Source: JABIAG01 sp964561995 (GTDB lineage: Archaea; Nanobdellota; Nanobdellia; Woesearchaeales; JABIAG01). Taken from it: a stretch of DNA of 49,072 nt. The notes under the pieces are model-generated. The model worked only from the letters and a program-made list of their open reading frames with translations, did not search any database and was not told the origin of the DNA. Location of the stretch: contig CAZLQZ010000010.1 of NCBI GenBank assembly GCA_964561995.1, positions 1 through 49,072 of the forward strand, written 5' to 3'. Positions within the stretch are counted from its first letter, which is position 1, and each line of letters begins with the position of its first letter. Shown one piece after another: positions 7,204-15,524 of the stretch. The translations under genes and the position numbers were made by a program.

Positions 7204-8161
7204 TTAAAACTCAGTTTCTTCTTTTGCTTCTTTTAGATCTTCTTTAACTTCTTCTAGAATTTCTTCAGTTTCATTAAGAGTTTCATCAATGTCATCTTCT
7301 TTTTTTTCAACTGATTCAGTAGGTTGTTCAACAGGTGCTTCTTCTGCTGGTTGACTTTCTTCTTCTGAAGTTGTTTCTTGAGTAGGCGCTTCTTCTACAT
7401 TTTCTGAATTTTCTTCTTTAGGTTCTTCGCTTGNNNNNNNNNNNNNNNNNNNNNNNNNNNNNNNNNNNNNNNNNNNNNNNNNNNNNNNNNNNNNNNNNNN
7501 NNNNNNNNNNNNNNNNNNNNNNNNNNNNNNNNNTAGTTTCTTCACTTTCTGGTTCTTGAGCTACTTCTTCTGTAGATTCTTGAGCCGGTGCTTCTTCTAC
7601 ATTTTCTGAATTTTCTTCTTTAGGTTCTTCGCTTGTAGTTTTTTCACTTTCTGGTTCTTGAGCTACTTCTTCTGTAGATTCTTGAGCTGGTGCTTCTTCT
7701 ACATTTTCTGAATTTTCTTCTTTAGGTTTTTCGCTTGTAGTTTCTTCACTTTCTGGTTCTTGAGCTACTTCTTCTGTAGATTCTTGAGCCGGCGCTTCTT
7801 CTACATTTTCTGAACTTTCTTCTTTAGGTTCTTCGCTTGTAGTTTCTACACTTGCTTCTTCTGTAGATTCAGTCACAGGTTCTTCTGCTTGTTCTTGAGC
7901 AGGAGCTTCTGGTGCTTCTTCTATTGATTCTGAATTTTCTTCTACTGGTGCTTCGGGAGCAACCATTGTTTCTTCTTTTTTCTCTTCTTGTTCTGGAGCA
8001 GTTTCCATTTTCTTAATTACCTCTTCTCTTTGTTTTTTTAAATCTTCTAAATGTGCTAACTTAGAAGGATTAATCTGATCTCGCATTTTGTCCCATTCTA
8101 AAACTACAATTTTTTTATCCAGTGATTCTAATTCTCCTTTTAATTCTTGTTTGGTTTCCAT
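7204..8161 (-). CDS. Glu/Pro-rich tandem-repeat protein, interrupted by a gap
   Basis: Read from 8161. Residues 1-52 form a short coiled coil (KGELESLDKK...LKKQREEVIKK). After this comes a very acidic, disordered tail rich in Glu, Pro, Ala, Ser and Thr. Residues 107-208 are three 34-residue units of the type TTSEEPKEENSENVEEAPAQ + STEEVAQEPESEE. The reading frame then enters 100 N and resumes with the same repeat, ending in an acidic helix EEILEEVKEDLKEAKEE. The apparent frame change across the gap is an artefact of the arbitrary gap length. There is no signal peptide, so it is probably cytosolic. A - strand promoter GAAACTTTATATAAT lies at 8185-8199. Function unknown. Confidence 0.75.
7434..7533. 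other. Assembly gap (100 N) inside the Glu-rich repeats
   Basis: Exactly 100 N, the usual placeholder for unknown length. The flanks join seamlessly within a repeat: ...GAAGAAACTA and CAAGCGAAGAA (coding strand) rebuild E-E-T-T-S-E-E. The true missing length should therefore be zero or a whole number of 102-base units. Confidence 0.9.
7538..7843 (-). repeat. Three tandem 102-base (34-residue) coding repeats
   Basis: Units occupy residues 107-140, 141-174 and 175-208 of the Glu-rich protein. They differ at only a few positions (for example EESSEN/EENSEN, SEEP/SEKP, ESEE/ESEK). Near-identity at DNA level suggests recent expansion and explains why the assembly broke here. Confidence 0.9.
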
Positions 8162-8228
8162 TGTAAAAATAAAAAACTTCCTATATTATATAAAGTTTCT
8201 TAAATTTAATTATGCTTCTTATTTTATT

Positions 8229-8244
8229 AGAAACATTTATATAT
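8229..8244 (+). promoter_or_regulatory. BRE/TATA promoter of the ankyrin gene
   Basis: AGAAACATTTATATAT, the clearest form of the promoter word that recurs at 17695 and 46004. The TATA box lies about 36 bases before the ATG at 8277, giving a very short leader that includes GTGAT as a possible weak ribosome-binding site. Confidence 0.6.
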
Positions 8245-8276
8245 TTATGAAAAAATAATTTTTAGTATGTGATATT

Positions 8277-9089
8277 ATGGCTAAGTTTAATTTAAATGAA
8301 TTTCAAAAAAATAAATTATTAAAATTTTCTAATGATAAATCTATTTCTAATCCCTTAAGATTTGCTTTACAAGATATGGTTAGAGGAAAAATAGATGCTG
8401 ATGGAAAATTATTGTCTACAGGAAAATGGAAATACGGAGTTGTTTACCGAGATGTTCCTCTTAATGAAGCTGTATCTAATTTGAAACCTAAATTAGTGGA
8501 ATTTCTTATTGAACTGGGTGCTGATATACATCTTCGAGTTAAATTGGAAAATAGTAATGATTGTACTTTTTTAATGGTTTTGGCAGATATTCGTTATTAT
8601 AGAACAGAAACATCTGAAGTAGCCAAAATTTTGATAAAAAAAGGAATTAATGTTAATGCAATTGAAAAGAAATTTGGTTTTAGTGCATTAAGTAAGGCCA
8701 TGATTAGCCCAACTATACTTAAGAAATTGATTAAGATTCTTTTGGATAATGGGGCTGATGTTAATATTAAAACAAAAGAGGGTTATACTTCTTTAATGTT
8801 TGGATGTCAAAATCCTTCTGATTTGGAAAGTATTAAATGGGTTGTTGAAAAAGGAGCTGATTTGAACGTTCAAAACCGATTTAATGAGACTGCACTTTAT
8901 TTAATTTGCAAAGGAAGTGAAAAACAACATGCAAAGATTGAAGTGATAGAATACCTTTTATCCAAAGGTGCCGATCCTACTCTTGGAAAAGATATTTTAC
9001 AACATGCCGGTAGGAAAATTAAAAAATTTTTTAAGCAAAAAGAGTTAACTGAAAGATCTGGACTTTTTGGTGTTAAGATAAAAAAATAG
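8277..9089 (+). CDS. Ankyrin-repeat protein
   Basis: The protein has 270 residues with about four or five ankyrin-type repeats. These show as recurring LLxxGADxN/VN-like turns: FLIELGADIHLRV, ILIKKGINVNAI, ILLDNGADVNIKT followed by GYTSLMFGC, WVVEKGADLNVQN with FNETALYLIC, and YLLSKGADPTLG. The N-terminal 60 residues are not repeat-like and the C-terminus is basic. No signal peptide is present. Ankyrin proteins mediate protein-protein contacts; the partner is unknown. It is flanked by convergent and divergent genes and is probably monocistronic. Confidence 0.88.
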   Translation: MAKFNLNEFQKNKLLKFSNDKSISNPLRFALQDMVRGKIDADGKLLSTGKWKYGVVYRDVPLNEAVSNLKPKLVEFLIELGADIHLRVKLENSNDCTFLMVLADIRYYRTETSEVAKILIKKGINVNAIEKKFGFSALSKAMISPTILKKLIKILLDNGADVNIKTKEGYTSLMFGCQNPSDLESIKWVVEKGADLNVQNRFNETALYLICKGSEKQHAKIEVIEYLLSKGADPTLGKDILQHAGRKIKKFFKQKELTERSGLFGVKIKK

Positions 9090-9092
9090 AAA

Positions 9093-10100
9093 TTAATTAA
9101 CTTTATTTATGCATTTTTTCTTAAAATAACATTTTAAATTATCAATAGTTGTGTCCAGAATTCTTATAATTGCTTCTTTAGAATTAAAAGCATTGTGCGG
9201 TGTTATTATTACGTTGTCTTGTTCTGTTAAAATATGTTCTTCTAAAATTAATTTAATATCTTTTTCTTGTTGTTCTAAGTATTTTTGTGAAAGTAAAACT
9301 GATTCTTCAGGAATAAAAGTTTCATTTTCTAAAACATCTAATCCAACTCCTGCAAGAACTTTATGTTTAATTCCCCATAGTAATGCGGAAGTTTCAATTA
9401 TTTTCCCACGAGAAGTATTAATAACATAACTTCCTTTTTTCATTGTTTTAATATTTTTACAATTTAGTAGGTGTTGCGTATGTTTATTTAATGGAACGTG
9501 AAATGTAACTATGTCTGAAATTTTTAAAATTTCTTCATACTTTTTATACTTTACTCCATAATTTTTAATTAATTCTGGGTCTTTATGTAAATCAAAACCG
9601 ACAATATTCATTTCAAAACCATGTGCAATTCTAACAACATGTTTTCCAATATTTCCAAGTCCAATAATTCCTATTGTTTTTCCTTTTAAATCAAATCCTC
9701 TAATTCCTTCTAAATCAAAATGACCCATTTTAACTTTATTTACTGATTCTGGAATTTTTCTAGATAAGGCCATAATTAAAGCAAAAGTATGCTCGGCAAC
9801 TGTATTTTCACCATATGTTGGTACATTACTTACAATTATTTTTCGTGTAGAACATTCTTTTAAATTAATGTGGTCAAAACCAGTGGATCTAGTACAAACT
9901 ATTTTTAATTTTGGTAATAAATCTAATGTTTCTTTTGAAACCTTTGAATAAATAAAAACAGAAATCGATTCAAAATCTTTAATCTCATATGTTTTACTTT
10001 TAGTTAAATGTCCTGAAAAAAATTTTAAGGTATGTCCTTTTAATTCTTTTTTTAAGTAATCTTTTTCCCAATTTTCGATATCAAAGAATGCAATTTTCAT
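9093..10100 (-). CDS. D-isomer-specific 2-hydroxyacid dehydrogenase (D-lactate dehydrogenase-like)
   Basis: An NAD-dependent oxidoreductase for a D-2-hydroxyacid, in the cytosol. The protein has 335 residues. TRSTGFDHINL is the family substrate-side motif. GLGNIGKHVVRIAHGFE is the dinucleotide-binding GxGxxG. NTSRG supplies the catalytic Arg, GVGLDVLENE the Glu and ITPHNAF the His, so the active site is complete. The inserted AVAEHTFALI helix and overall layout resemble the D-lactate dehydrogenase branch more than phosphoglycerate dehydrogenase, but the substrate is not certain. It ends four bases from the convergent ankyrin gene. Confidence 0.88.
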   Translation of the reverse strand: MKIAFFDIENWEKDYLKKELKGHTLKFFSGHLTKSKTYEIKDFESISVFIYSKVSKETLDLLPKLKIVCTRSTGFDHINLKECSTRKIIVSNVPTYGENTVAEHTFALIMALSRKIPESVNKVKMGHFDLEGIRGFDLKGKTIGIIGLGNIGKHVVRIAHGFEMNIVGFDLHKDPELIKNYGVKYKKYEEILKISDIVTFHVPLNKHTQHLLNCKNIKTMKKGSYVINTSRGKIIETSALLWGIKHKVLAGVGLDVLENETFIPEESVLLSQKYLEQQEKDIKLILEEHILTEQDNVIITPHNAFNSKEAIIRILDTTIDNLKCYFKKKCINKVN

Positions 10101-10188
10101 ATTTTCCTCTTTTTAATTTATATTAAAAAAACTAGTATATATATTTTTTGAAAAAAGTTTTTTAAATGGATGGCAATTTCTATATCTT

Positions 10189-11112
10189 ATGAATGATTTA
10201 TGTAATCAGATTTTAGCTGCAAGAAGAGATAGGCAAGTACAATCTTTAATGTTAAGACAAAGAGGTAAATTAAGTCTTGAAATAGGGGATGAGTTTAATG
10301 CTGTTGCTAATCCTGCTTTTCTTGATGGAAAAGTAGTGGATTATCTACAACCTTCTATTCGACCAGGTTTTCTTGAAACTTTTGAATCTTCTTTAGGATT
10401 GTATGAATTTGTTAGGCATAAAGCAGTTGGTTTTGTTTTTGGAGATGAAGTAAAAGAACTTAATTCTTATAGATTTAAAATTTGTAAAGTTATGGATACT
10501 TGGAAATTTATTGATATTTTATTTTTTGTAAAGCCAGTTGGGGAAGCAACTTCTTCTTTTGTAGATTTTCAAAAAGCAACAACTTCTGTTGATGAACCTA
10601 AATATATTATTAAAAAACCTGTTTCTGTTTATTCGACTGATTCTAGTGTTAATGTTCCAACTTTTAAACTTCCTCGTGGAATGTTAAAAAATTCAGATTA
10701 TGCTCCTCCTTATTCGGTTGAGCTTGAAAAACGAATTAGAAAAGGTTTAAACAAAGTTCACTCCTTAAATTTTTCAAAAGAGTTTGATTTTAAACCCATT
10801 ATTGGCGACCAATTTAACGCTTTTTGTAGGTCCTCACTAAAATCGTGGGGAGACCCAACTGTTTCTCAATTTACTAAATTTTCTTACCTTGGTTATGTTA
10901 AGTTTGAAAACAAATTTGAATCTTCTAATTTGCCTACTTTAGACGCTAGGCACGTTAAACCTGGTTTAGTTTATAGGTATGAAATAACTGGAGTTAGTAA
11001 TCAAAAACGAATTTTTTTTTGTAGGCCGTTAGAATATGATTTGAATTCAGAGGGTAAATTTAGACAAAATTTTGCAAATGTAAATTATTTGTCTGCTTCT
11101 AAAAATTTATAA
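10189..11112 (+). CDS. Unknown protein with two copies of one domain
   Basis: The protein has 307 residues and no recognised family. Residues about 27-120 and 200-290 look like duplicated modules: IGDEFNA pairs with IGDQFNA, YRFKICKV with YRYEITGV, and ILFFVKPV with RIFFCRPL. A Ser/Pro-rich linker (about 120-195) joins them. The modules seem beta-rich. There is no signal peptide. A TATA-like TTTTTTAAATG about 25-30 bases upstream supports the start. It lies immediately before the disrupted cytidylate kinase gene. Confidence 0.6.
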   Translation: MNDLCNQILAARRDRQVQSLMLRQRGKLSLEIGDEFNAVANPAFLDGKVVDYLQPSIRPGFLETFESSLGLYEFVRHKAVGFVFGDEVKELNSYRFKICKVMDTWKFIDILFFVKPVGEATSSFVDFQKATTSVDEPKYIIKKPVSVYSTDSSVNVPTFKLPRGMLKNSDYAPPYSVELEKRIRKGLNKVHSLNFSKEFDFKPIIGDQFNAFCRSSLKSWGDPTVSQFTKFSYLGYVKFENKFESSNLPTLDARHVKPGLVYRYEITGVSNQKRIFFCRPLEYDLNSEGKFRQNFANVNYLSASKNL

Positions 11113-11135
11113 ATTCTAATTTTATTATTATATTT

Positions 11136-11672
11136 ATGAAAATAACAATTTCTGGAACTCCTGGAAGTGGAAAATCTGTTGTGGGCAAATTTCTTGCCGA
11201 AAAGTTGAATTAGAATCAATATGATATGGGTAAGATTATGAGAGAAGTTGCAAAAAAGCATAATTTAACTTTAGAAGAATTAAATGAACTTGGTGAAAAA
11301 GAAGAATGGGTCGATAAAGAGGCTGATGCTTTAACTGTTAAAATTGGTAAAAAGCAAGACAATTTTATTTTTGTAGCAAGATTAGCTTATCATTTTATTC
11401 CTAATTCTATTAAAGTTTATTTAGAATGTGATGTTAAAGTTGGTGCAAAAAGAATAATTAAAGATTTGGATGAATCAAGAGACGTTGAAAAATTTGAAAA
11501 CATCAAAGAAGCTATTGAAAAATTAAACAAAAGAGTACAGTCTGACAAATTACGTTATGAAAAATATTATCAATTAAACCCTTTTGATAAATCTAATTAT
11601 GACCTTGTTATTGATACTACTTATTTGAATATTCAACAAGTATTGGATAAATTAATGGATTTAATAGAATAG
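11136..11672 (+). pseudogene. cmk: Cytidylate kinase interrupted by an in-frame TAG
   Basis: The full frame from ATG 11136 would encode about 178 residues of an archaeal-type CMP kinase. The N-terminus MKITISGTPGSGKSVVGKFL holds a complete P-loop. Codon 26 is TAG (11211-11213), after AEKLN. The frame then continues as NQYDMGKIMREVAKKHNLTL with all later motifs: ARLAYHFIPNSIKVYLE, the R...SDKLRYEKYY LID region and YDLVIDT. In relatives the TAG position is commonly a hydrophobic residue, so one base change (for example from TTG or TAT) would explain it. The part after the stop could restart at ATG 11226 but would lack the nucleotide-binding loop. Possible causes are a real nonsense mutation, a base error or readthrough. 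Confidence 0.8.
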
Positions 11673-11702
11673 TTTTATAATATTAATTTAATTCTTATTT
11701 AT

Positions 11703-12329
11703 ATGAGTTTAGAATCAAAAATAGATTGGAAAGAAGAAATTAATTTTTTTGGTAAATTAATTAGTAATGTGTCTTGTTATATTTTTGCTGGTGTTACTGT
11801 TGGAGCAGTTTATAGTAAATGCGATGCAATACAAACAAGACAATTTGCAGAATATGCTTTTTTAATGGGTTGTGCTTTTGAAGGTGTTTGGGATATTCCA
11901 AAAAAAATGTATAATCATCTATCTCAAATGTTATATGATGAATCTTGTAAAATTGATGAAAAAGTTGAAAATATAAATGATAGTGAAATGTGCGATGAAG
12001 ATACTAAATCCAAAAATTACTCCTTAGAAAAGGAAGTTTTATCATGCACTTTAGGTGCAGTAATGGCTCCTTTTTTTCTAGACTTTGGTTTGTCATTAAC
12101 TGAATCCTTTTCAGGTTATAATCCATTAGAATTTTGTCATGAAGCTTTACATAAAGTATATTCTTATTTGCCTTATTTTGAGCAATTTGCTTATGAACCT
12201 AATTTGATTGAATTTTCTGGAGTTCCAATTGAAAAATTAGCATTTTTTGGGGTTTTTATTGGATTGATTAATTATTCTCTTTCTAAAACTGGTATTTTTT
12301 GTGATTTTGATATAAAATTAAGTGATTGA
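11703..12329 (+). CDS. Membrane protein of unknown function
   Basis: The protein has 208 residues. Hydrophobic segments lie at about residues 16-36 (ISNVSCYIFAGVTVGAVYS), 44-58, 112-135 (CTLGAVMAPFFLDFGLSL) and 175-195 (LAFFGVFIGLINYSL). A charged acidic loop (about 70-105) sits in the middle. It has no known motif. TATA-like AT-rich sequence about 25 bases upstream supports a leaderless start at 11703. It stands between cmk and the FKBP gene and has its own promoter. Confidence 0.6.
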   Translation: MSLESKIDWKEEINFFGKLISNVSCYIFAGVTVGAVYSKCDAIQTRQFAEYAFLMGCAFEGVWDIPKKMYNHLSQMLYDESCKIDEKVENINDSEMCDEDTKSKNYSLEKEVLSCTLGAVMAPFFLDFGLSLTESFSGYNPLEFCHEALHKVYSYLPYFEQFAYEPNLIEFSGVPIEKLAFFGVFIGLINYSLSKTGIFCDFDIKLSD

Positions 12330-12406
12330 AATATACTATTCTTCTATTTTAAATCATGAATTTTTTCATAGAAATATTTATAAATAATAAATTATAACTA
12401 ATTGTT

Positions 12407-13036
12407 ATGGCAGAAAATAAATTTATTGAAGTCGAATATACTGGTAAAATCAAAGATGGTGATGTTTTTGATACTACTGATGAAAAAGTTGCAAGAAATA
12501 AAAATATTTATAATGAAAAAGGTAAATATGGTCCTGTTGTTGTTTGTTTAGGACAAGGTCATTTAATTAAAGGTTTAGAAGAACAAATAAAAGGCAATAA
12601 ACCCGGTTCTTACACTGTTGAATTAAAATCTGAAAATGCTTTTGGAAAAAGAGAATCAAACTTATTACAATTAATTCCTACTAATAAATTAAAACAAAGT
12701 AATATTAATCCCGTTCCTGGATTACAATTAAATGTCGATGGAACATTGGCAATTATTAAAACTGTATCTAGTGGAAGAACAATTGTTGATTTTAATCACC
12801 CTTTGGCTGGAAAAGATATTGTTTACGAAATTAAAATTCTTAAAGAAGTTATTGACGAAGTAGAAAAAGTTAAATCAATTCTTGAATTAGAAGCAAGAGT
12901 TAAGCCAAATGTTGAATTAAAAGACAATAAACTGGTTATAAAAGGTATAAAGAATGAAGCTCAAGAAGTAATAAAAAAGAGACTTTCTGAATTTATAGAT
13001 AAAGAAATAGCTTTTGAAGAAAATAAAAGCTCTTAA
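12407..13036 (+). CDS. FKBP-type peptidyl-prolyl isomerase (SlyD-like)
   Basis: Catalyses proline cis-trans isomerisation and acts as a folding chaperone. The protein has 209 residues. The FKBP core shows as VEYTGKIKDGDVFDTT at the start and VVVCLGQGHLIKGLEEQIKG near 48-65. The insert-in-flap domain lies at about 80-130 (ENAFGKRESNLLQLIP...PGLQLNVDG), followed by the closing FNHPLAGKDIVYEIKI strand. A charged C-terminal extension of about 65 residues follows. There is no signal peptide, so it is cytosolic. A TATA box (TATTTATAAAT, about 12375-12385) supports a leaderless start. It sits 40 bases before ftsZ. Confidence 0.92.
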   Translation: MAENKFIEVEYTGKIKDGDVFDTTDEKVARNKNIYNEKGKYGPVVVCLGQGHLIKGLEEQIKGNKPGSYTVELKSENAFGKRESNLLQLIPTNKLKQSNINPVPGLQLNVDGTLAIIKTVSSGRTIVDFNHPLAGKDIVYEIKILKEVIDEVEKVKSILELEARVKPNVELKDNKLVIKGIKNEAQEVIKKRLSEFIDKEIAFEENKSS

Positions 13037-13076
13037 ATGACTCTACTTGTAAATTAGTATAATCGGGTGTTATTAA

Positions 13077-14216
13077 ATGGAAGAAGGCAATTTAGAACCA
13101 CAAATTCAAGATCAGCAACCAGAAGAACAAAAAATAGAAAATTTTGACGAAGTTGCACAAAAGTATAATTCTAATCAATTAGATGAAGAACTAGAACAAA
13201 TGTTATCTACCCATAAAGCTACAATAAAAGTTGTTGGTTGTGGTGGTGGCGGTAACAATACTATTAATAGATTAACTGAAGTTGGTGTTGTTGGTTGTGA
13301 AACTATTGCTGTTAACACTGATGCTCAAGATTTACTTTATACTTCTGCTGATAAAAAAATCATGATTGGAAAAGAAACCACTAAGGGATTAGGGGCAGGT
13401 TCAATTCCAAAATTAGGAGAAGAAGCTGCTAAAGAATCACAACATGAAATTAATAAAGCCATGCAAGGAGCAGATTTAATATTTATCACTTGCGGAATGG
13501 GTGGTGGAACTGGTACTGGTTCTGCACCGGTTATTGCTGATATGGCAAAAAAAATGGGTGCTTTAACTGTTGCGATTGTAACAATGCCTTTTACTATGGA
13601 AGGTCAAAAAAGGTATGATAACGCAATTAATGGTTTAGAAAGATTAGAACATATTGTTGACACTTTAATTGTAATTCCTAATGATAAATTAATAGAATTA
13701 GCACCAGATTTACCCTTACATACTGCGTTTAAAGTTTCAGATGAAATTTTAACTAATGCTGTTAAAGGTATTGCTGAACTTGTAACTAAGGCAGGACTTG
13801 TAAATTTAGATTTTGCTGATATTAGAACTGTAATGGGTGATGGTGGAGTTGCTTTAATAGGAGTTGGTGAAGCTGATTCTGAAAATAGAGCACAAGAAGC
13901 TGTTGAAAAAGCAATTAATAATCCTTTACTTGATGTTGATGTTTCTGGAGCAACTGGAGCTTTAATTAATGTTTCTGGTGGAGCTTCAATGACTTTAGAA
14001 GAAGCAAGACAAGTAATTGCTACTGTTTCAGATAAACTAGACCAAGATGCACGCGTGATTTGGGGTGCCCAAATTGCTGAAGATCTTAAAAATACTTTAA
14101 GAGTATTGTTAATAATTACTGGAGTTAATTCTTCCCAAATCTTTGGAACAACAAGAAAACTTACTGATAAGAATAAAGAAGAAATGGGTGGAGACTTAGG
14201 TATTGATTTTATTTAA
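13077..14216 (+). CDS. ftsZ: Cell division GTPase FtsZ
   Basis: Polymerises at midcell with GTP to form the division ring. The protein has 379 residues. An acidic N-terminal extension of about 45 residues precedes VVGCGGGGNNTINRL (nucleotide-binding loop, residues 52-66). The tubulin signature GGGTGTGSA is at 142-150, and NLDFADIRTVM is the T7 catalytic loop. The C-terminus GGDLGIDFI is typical of archaeal FtsZ. GGTG about ten bases upstream can serve as ribosome-binding site. The FtsZ, SecE, Spt5, L11 order is a conserved archaeal cluster; here a receiver-domain gene is inserted after ftsZ. Confidence 0.96.
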   Translation: MEEGNLEPQIQDQQPEEQKIENFDEVAQKYNSNQLDEELEQMLSTHKATIKVVGCGGGGNNTINRLTEVGVVGCETIAVNTDAQDLLYTSADKKIMIGKETTKGLGAGSIPKLGEEAAKESQHEINKAMQGADLIFITCGMGGGTGTGSAPVIADMAKKMGALTVAIVTMPFTMEGQKRYDNAINGLERLEHIVDTLIVIPNDKLIELAPDLPLHTAFKVSDEILTNAVKGIAELVTKAGLVNLDFADIRTVMGDGGVALIGVGEADSENRAQEAVEKAINNPLLDVDVSGATGALINVSGGASMTLEEARQVIATVSDKLDQDARVIWGAQIAEDLKNTLRVLLIITGVNSSQIFGTTRKLTDKNKEEMGGDLGIDFI

Positions 14217-14314
14217 TTTTTTGATTTAAATTCTATAAAAAATGTTTAGCAACTGTTGTTTAATGGGTAATCGTCAATTAGTTTTATAAAATAAGTTTAA
14301 TTCTTTACTTTAAA

Positions 14315-14761
14315 ATGAAACAAATCTTATACTGTGAAGATGACCTAAACATAAGGTCAACAATTGTGAATTATAAAATGAAAGATGACGTTTTAGATTG
14401 TCAAGTGATAGAAGCTTCAGGAGTAAGAGAGGGTTTATCCAAATTGACTGGAATCAATATGAACCATTTTGATCCTACATCAATTGATCAACTTTTAAAT
14501 GCTATAAAGGCCGGAAATCCAAATTATGACTTGTTAAGATTAGTTTTAACCGACGGAGAATTAATTGACCCCGAAATTAATGGAAAAAAAAATGCATTTA
14601 CAGGGTGGGATTTGGCATATGTTTTAAGAGAAACTGGTTATAAAGGAAAAATAGGTTATTTGGGTACTTCTTTAGTGCCAGAAAATAAAAAACATTTATT
14701 TGATGGTTTTTTTAATAAATTGGATTTAAATGCTTATAACCAATATTTGCAACAAATTTAA
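14315..14761 (+). CDS. Stand-alone response-regulator receiver-like protein
   Basis: The protein has 148 residues with a CheY-like layout: an acidic cluster E8-D9-D10 after strand 1, the likely phospho-acceptor Asp80 in LVLTDGEL, Thr/Ser at 118-119 (YLGTS) and Lys135 (FFNKLD). A 20-25 residue insertion (about 41-66) enlarges it. No output domain is attached and no histidine kinase is in the window. A TATA box (TAGTTTTATAAAAT, about 14279-14292) predicts a leaderless start. It lies between ftsZ and secE, so a link to division or secretion is possible but unproven. Confidence 0.75.
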   Translation: MKQILYCEDDLNIRSTIVNYKMKDDVLDCQVIEASGVREGLSKLTGINMNHFDPTSIDQLLNAIKAGNPNYDLLRLVLTDGELIDPEINGKKNAFTGWDLAYVLRETGYKGKIGYLGTSLVPENKKHLFDGFFNKLDLNAYNQYLQQI

Positions 14762-14819
14762 TTTTTTTATCTATTTAAAACCACAACCTTTTTAAGCAAT
14801 TATTTATCTTTTCATTTAA

Positions 14820-15008
14820 ATGGAAGAAAAGAAAACCTTTTTAACTAAAATTAAATCCTTTATTGTTGAATGTAAAAGAGTTTTAAAAATTACTAAAAAA
14901 CCTTCAAAAGAAGAATTTAGAACAATTGTTAAAATTTCAGGATTAGGAATTTTGATTATTGGGATGATTGGTTTTGTAATTCATTTAATAAATATGATGG
15001 TAAATTAA
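14820..15008 (+). CDS. secE: Preprotein translocase subunit SecE (Sec61-gamma)
   Basis: The small subunit of the SecYE translocon that clamps SecY. The protein has 62 residues. An amphipathic N-terminal half with ECKRVLKITKKPSKEEF, a typical archaeal SecE signature, is followed by one membrane helix (about residues 37-59). A box TTTTTAAGC about 25-30 bases upstream gives a leaderless message. It is one base from the spt5 start, the arrangement expected for archaea. Confidence 0.93.
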   Translation: MEEKKTFLTKIKSFIVECKRVLKITKKPSKEEFRTIVKISGLGILIIGMIGFVIHLINMMVN

Positions 15009-15009
15009 G

Positions 15010-15492
15010 ATGAGCGAAAAAATTAATACAAAAATATTTGCATTAAGAACTACTGCAAGTAGAGAGGATCAAGTTTTAGATTTTGTTACTGCAAAGGCTG
15101 ATAAAGAAAAATTGTCTGTTTATTCTGTAATAAGACCTAATGGAATGAAGGGTTATATCTTTATTGAAGCTGGAAGTAGACTTGACGCAGAACAATGTGC
15201 TTTTAATGTAAGTTATGCTAAGGGAATTTTGCCTAGTGAAGTAGATTATAACGAAATTGAACATATGCTTGAACAAGTTAAAAGAGATTATAATATTAAG
15301 CAAGGAGACATTTGTGAAATTGTTTCTGGACCTTTCAAAAGAGAACAAGCAAAAGTTACTAGAATTGATATTGTTAAAGAAGAAGTAGTAGTTGAACTAT
15401 TAGAGTCAGCAGTACCAATTCCAATCACTGTTAAGATGGATGCAGTAAAAGTAATTAGAAGAGATACTAATAATGAGGAGTCAGAAGAATAA
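15010..15492 (+). CDS. spt5: Transcription elongation factor Spt5 (NusG family)
   Basis: Binds the RNA polymerase clamp and increases processivity; the KOW domain helps couple transcription to translation. The protein has 160 residues. The NGN domain covers about residues 7-88, beginning KIFALRTTASREDQV and including MKGYIFIEA. The KOW motif begins near 97 with IKQGDICEIVSGPFKREQAK. A short acidic tail ends the protein. It is co-transcribed with secE. RpoE'' (Spt4), its partner, is not in the window. Confidence 0.95.
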   Translation: MSEKINTKIFALRTTASREDQVLDFVTAKADKEKLSVYSVIRPNGMKGYIFIEAGSRLDAEQCAFNVSYAKGILPSEVDYNEIEHMLEQVKRDYNIKQGDICEIVSGPFKREQAKVTRIDIVKEEVVVELLESAVPIPITVKMDAVKVIRRDTNNEESEE

Positions 15493-15524
15493 ACTTTTTA
15501 AATCATCTGTAAACACTAAATAAA

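Noticed and set aside
7538..7843. CRISPR or satellite DNA
   Set aside because: The 102-base period is in frame, all codons are translated into a consistent Glu-rich unit, and there are no spacers.
11211..11213. TAG as a recoded sense codon (pyrrolysine or alternative code)
   Set aside because: Several complete genes in the window end in TAG at normal family lengths, and no PylS, tRNA-Pyl or selenocysteine-like element is visible.
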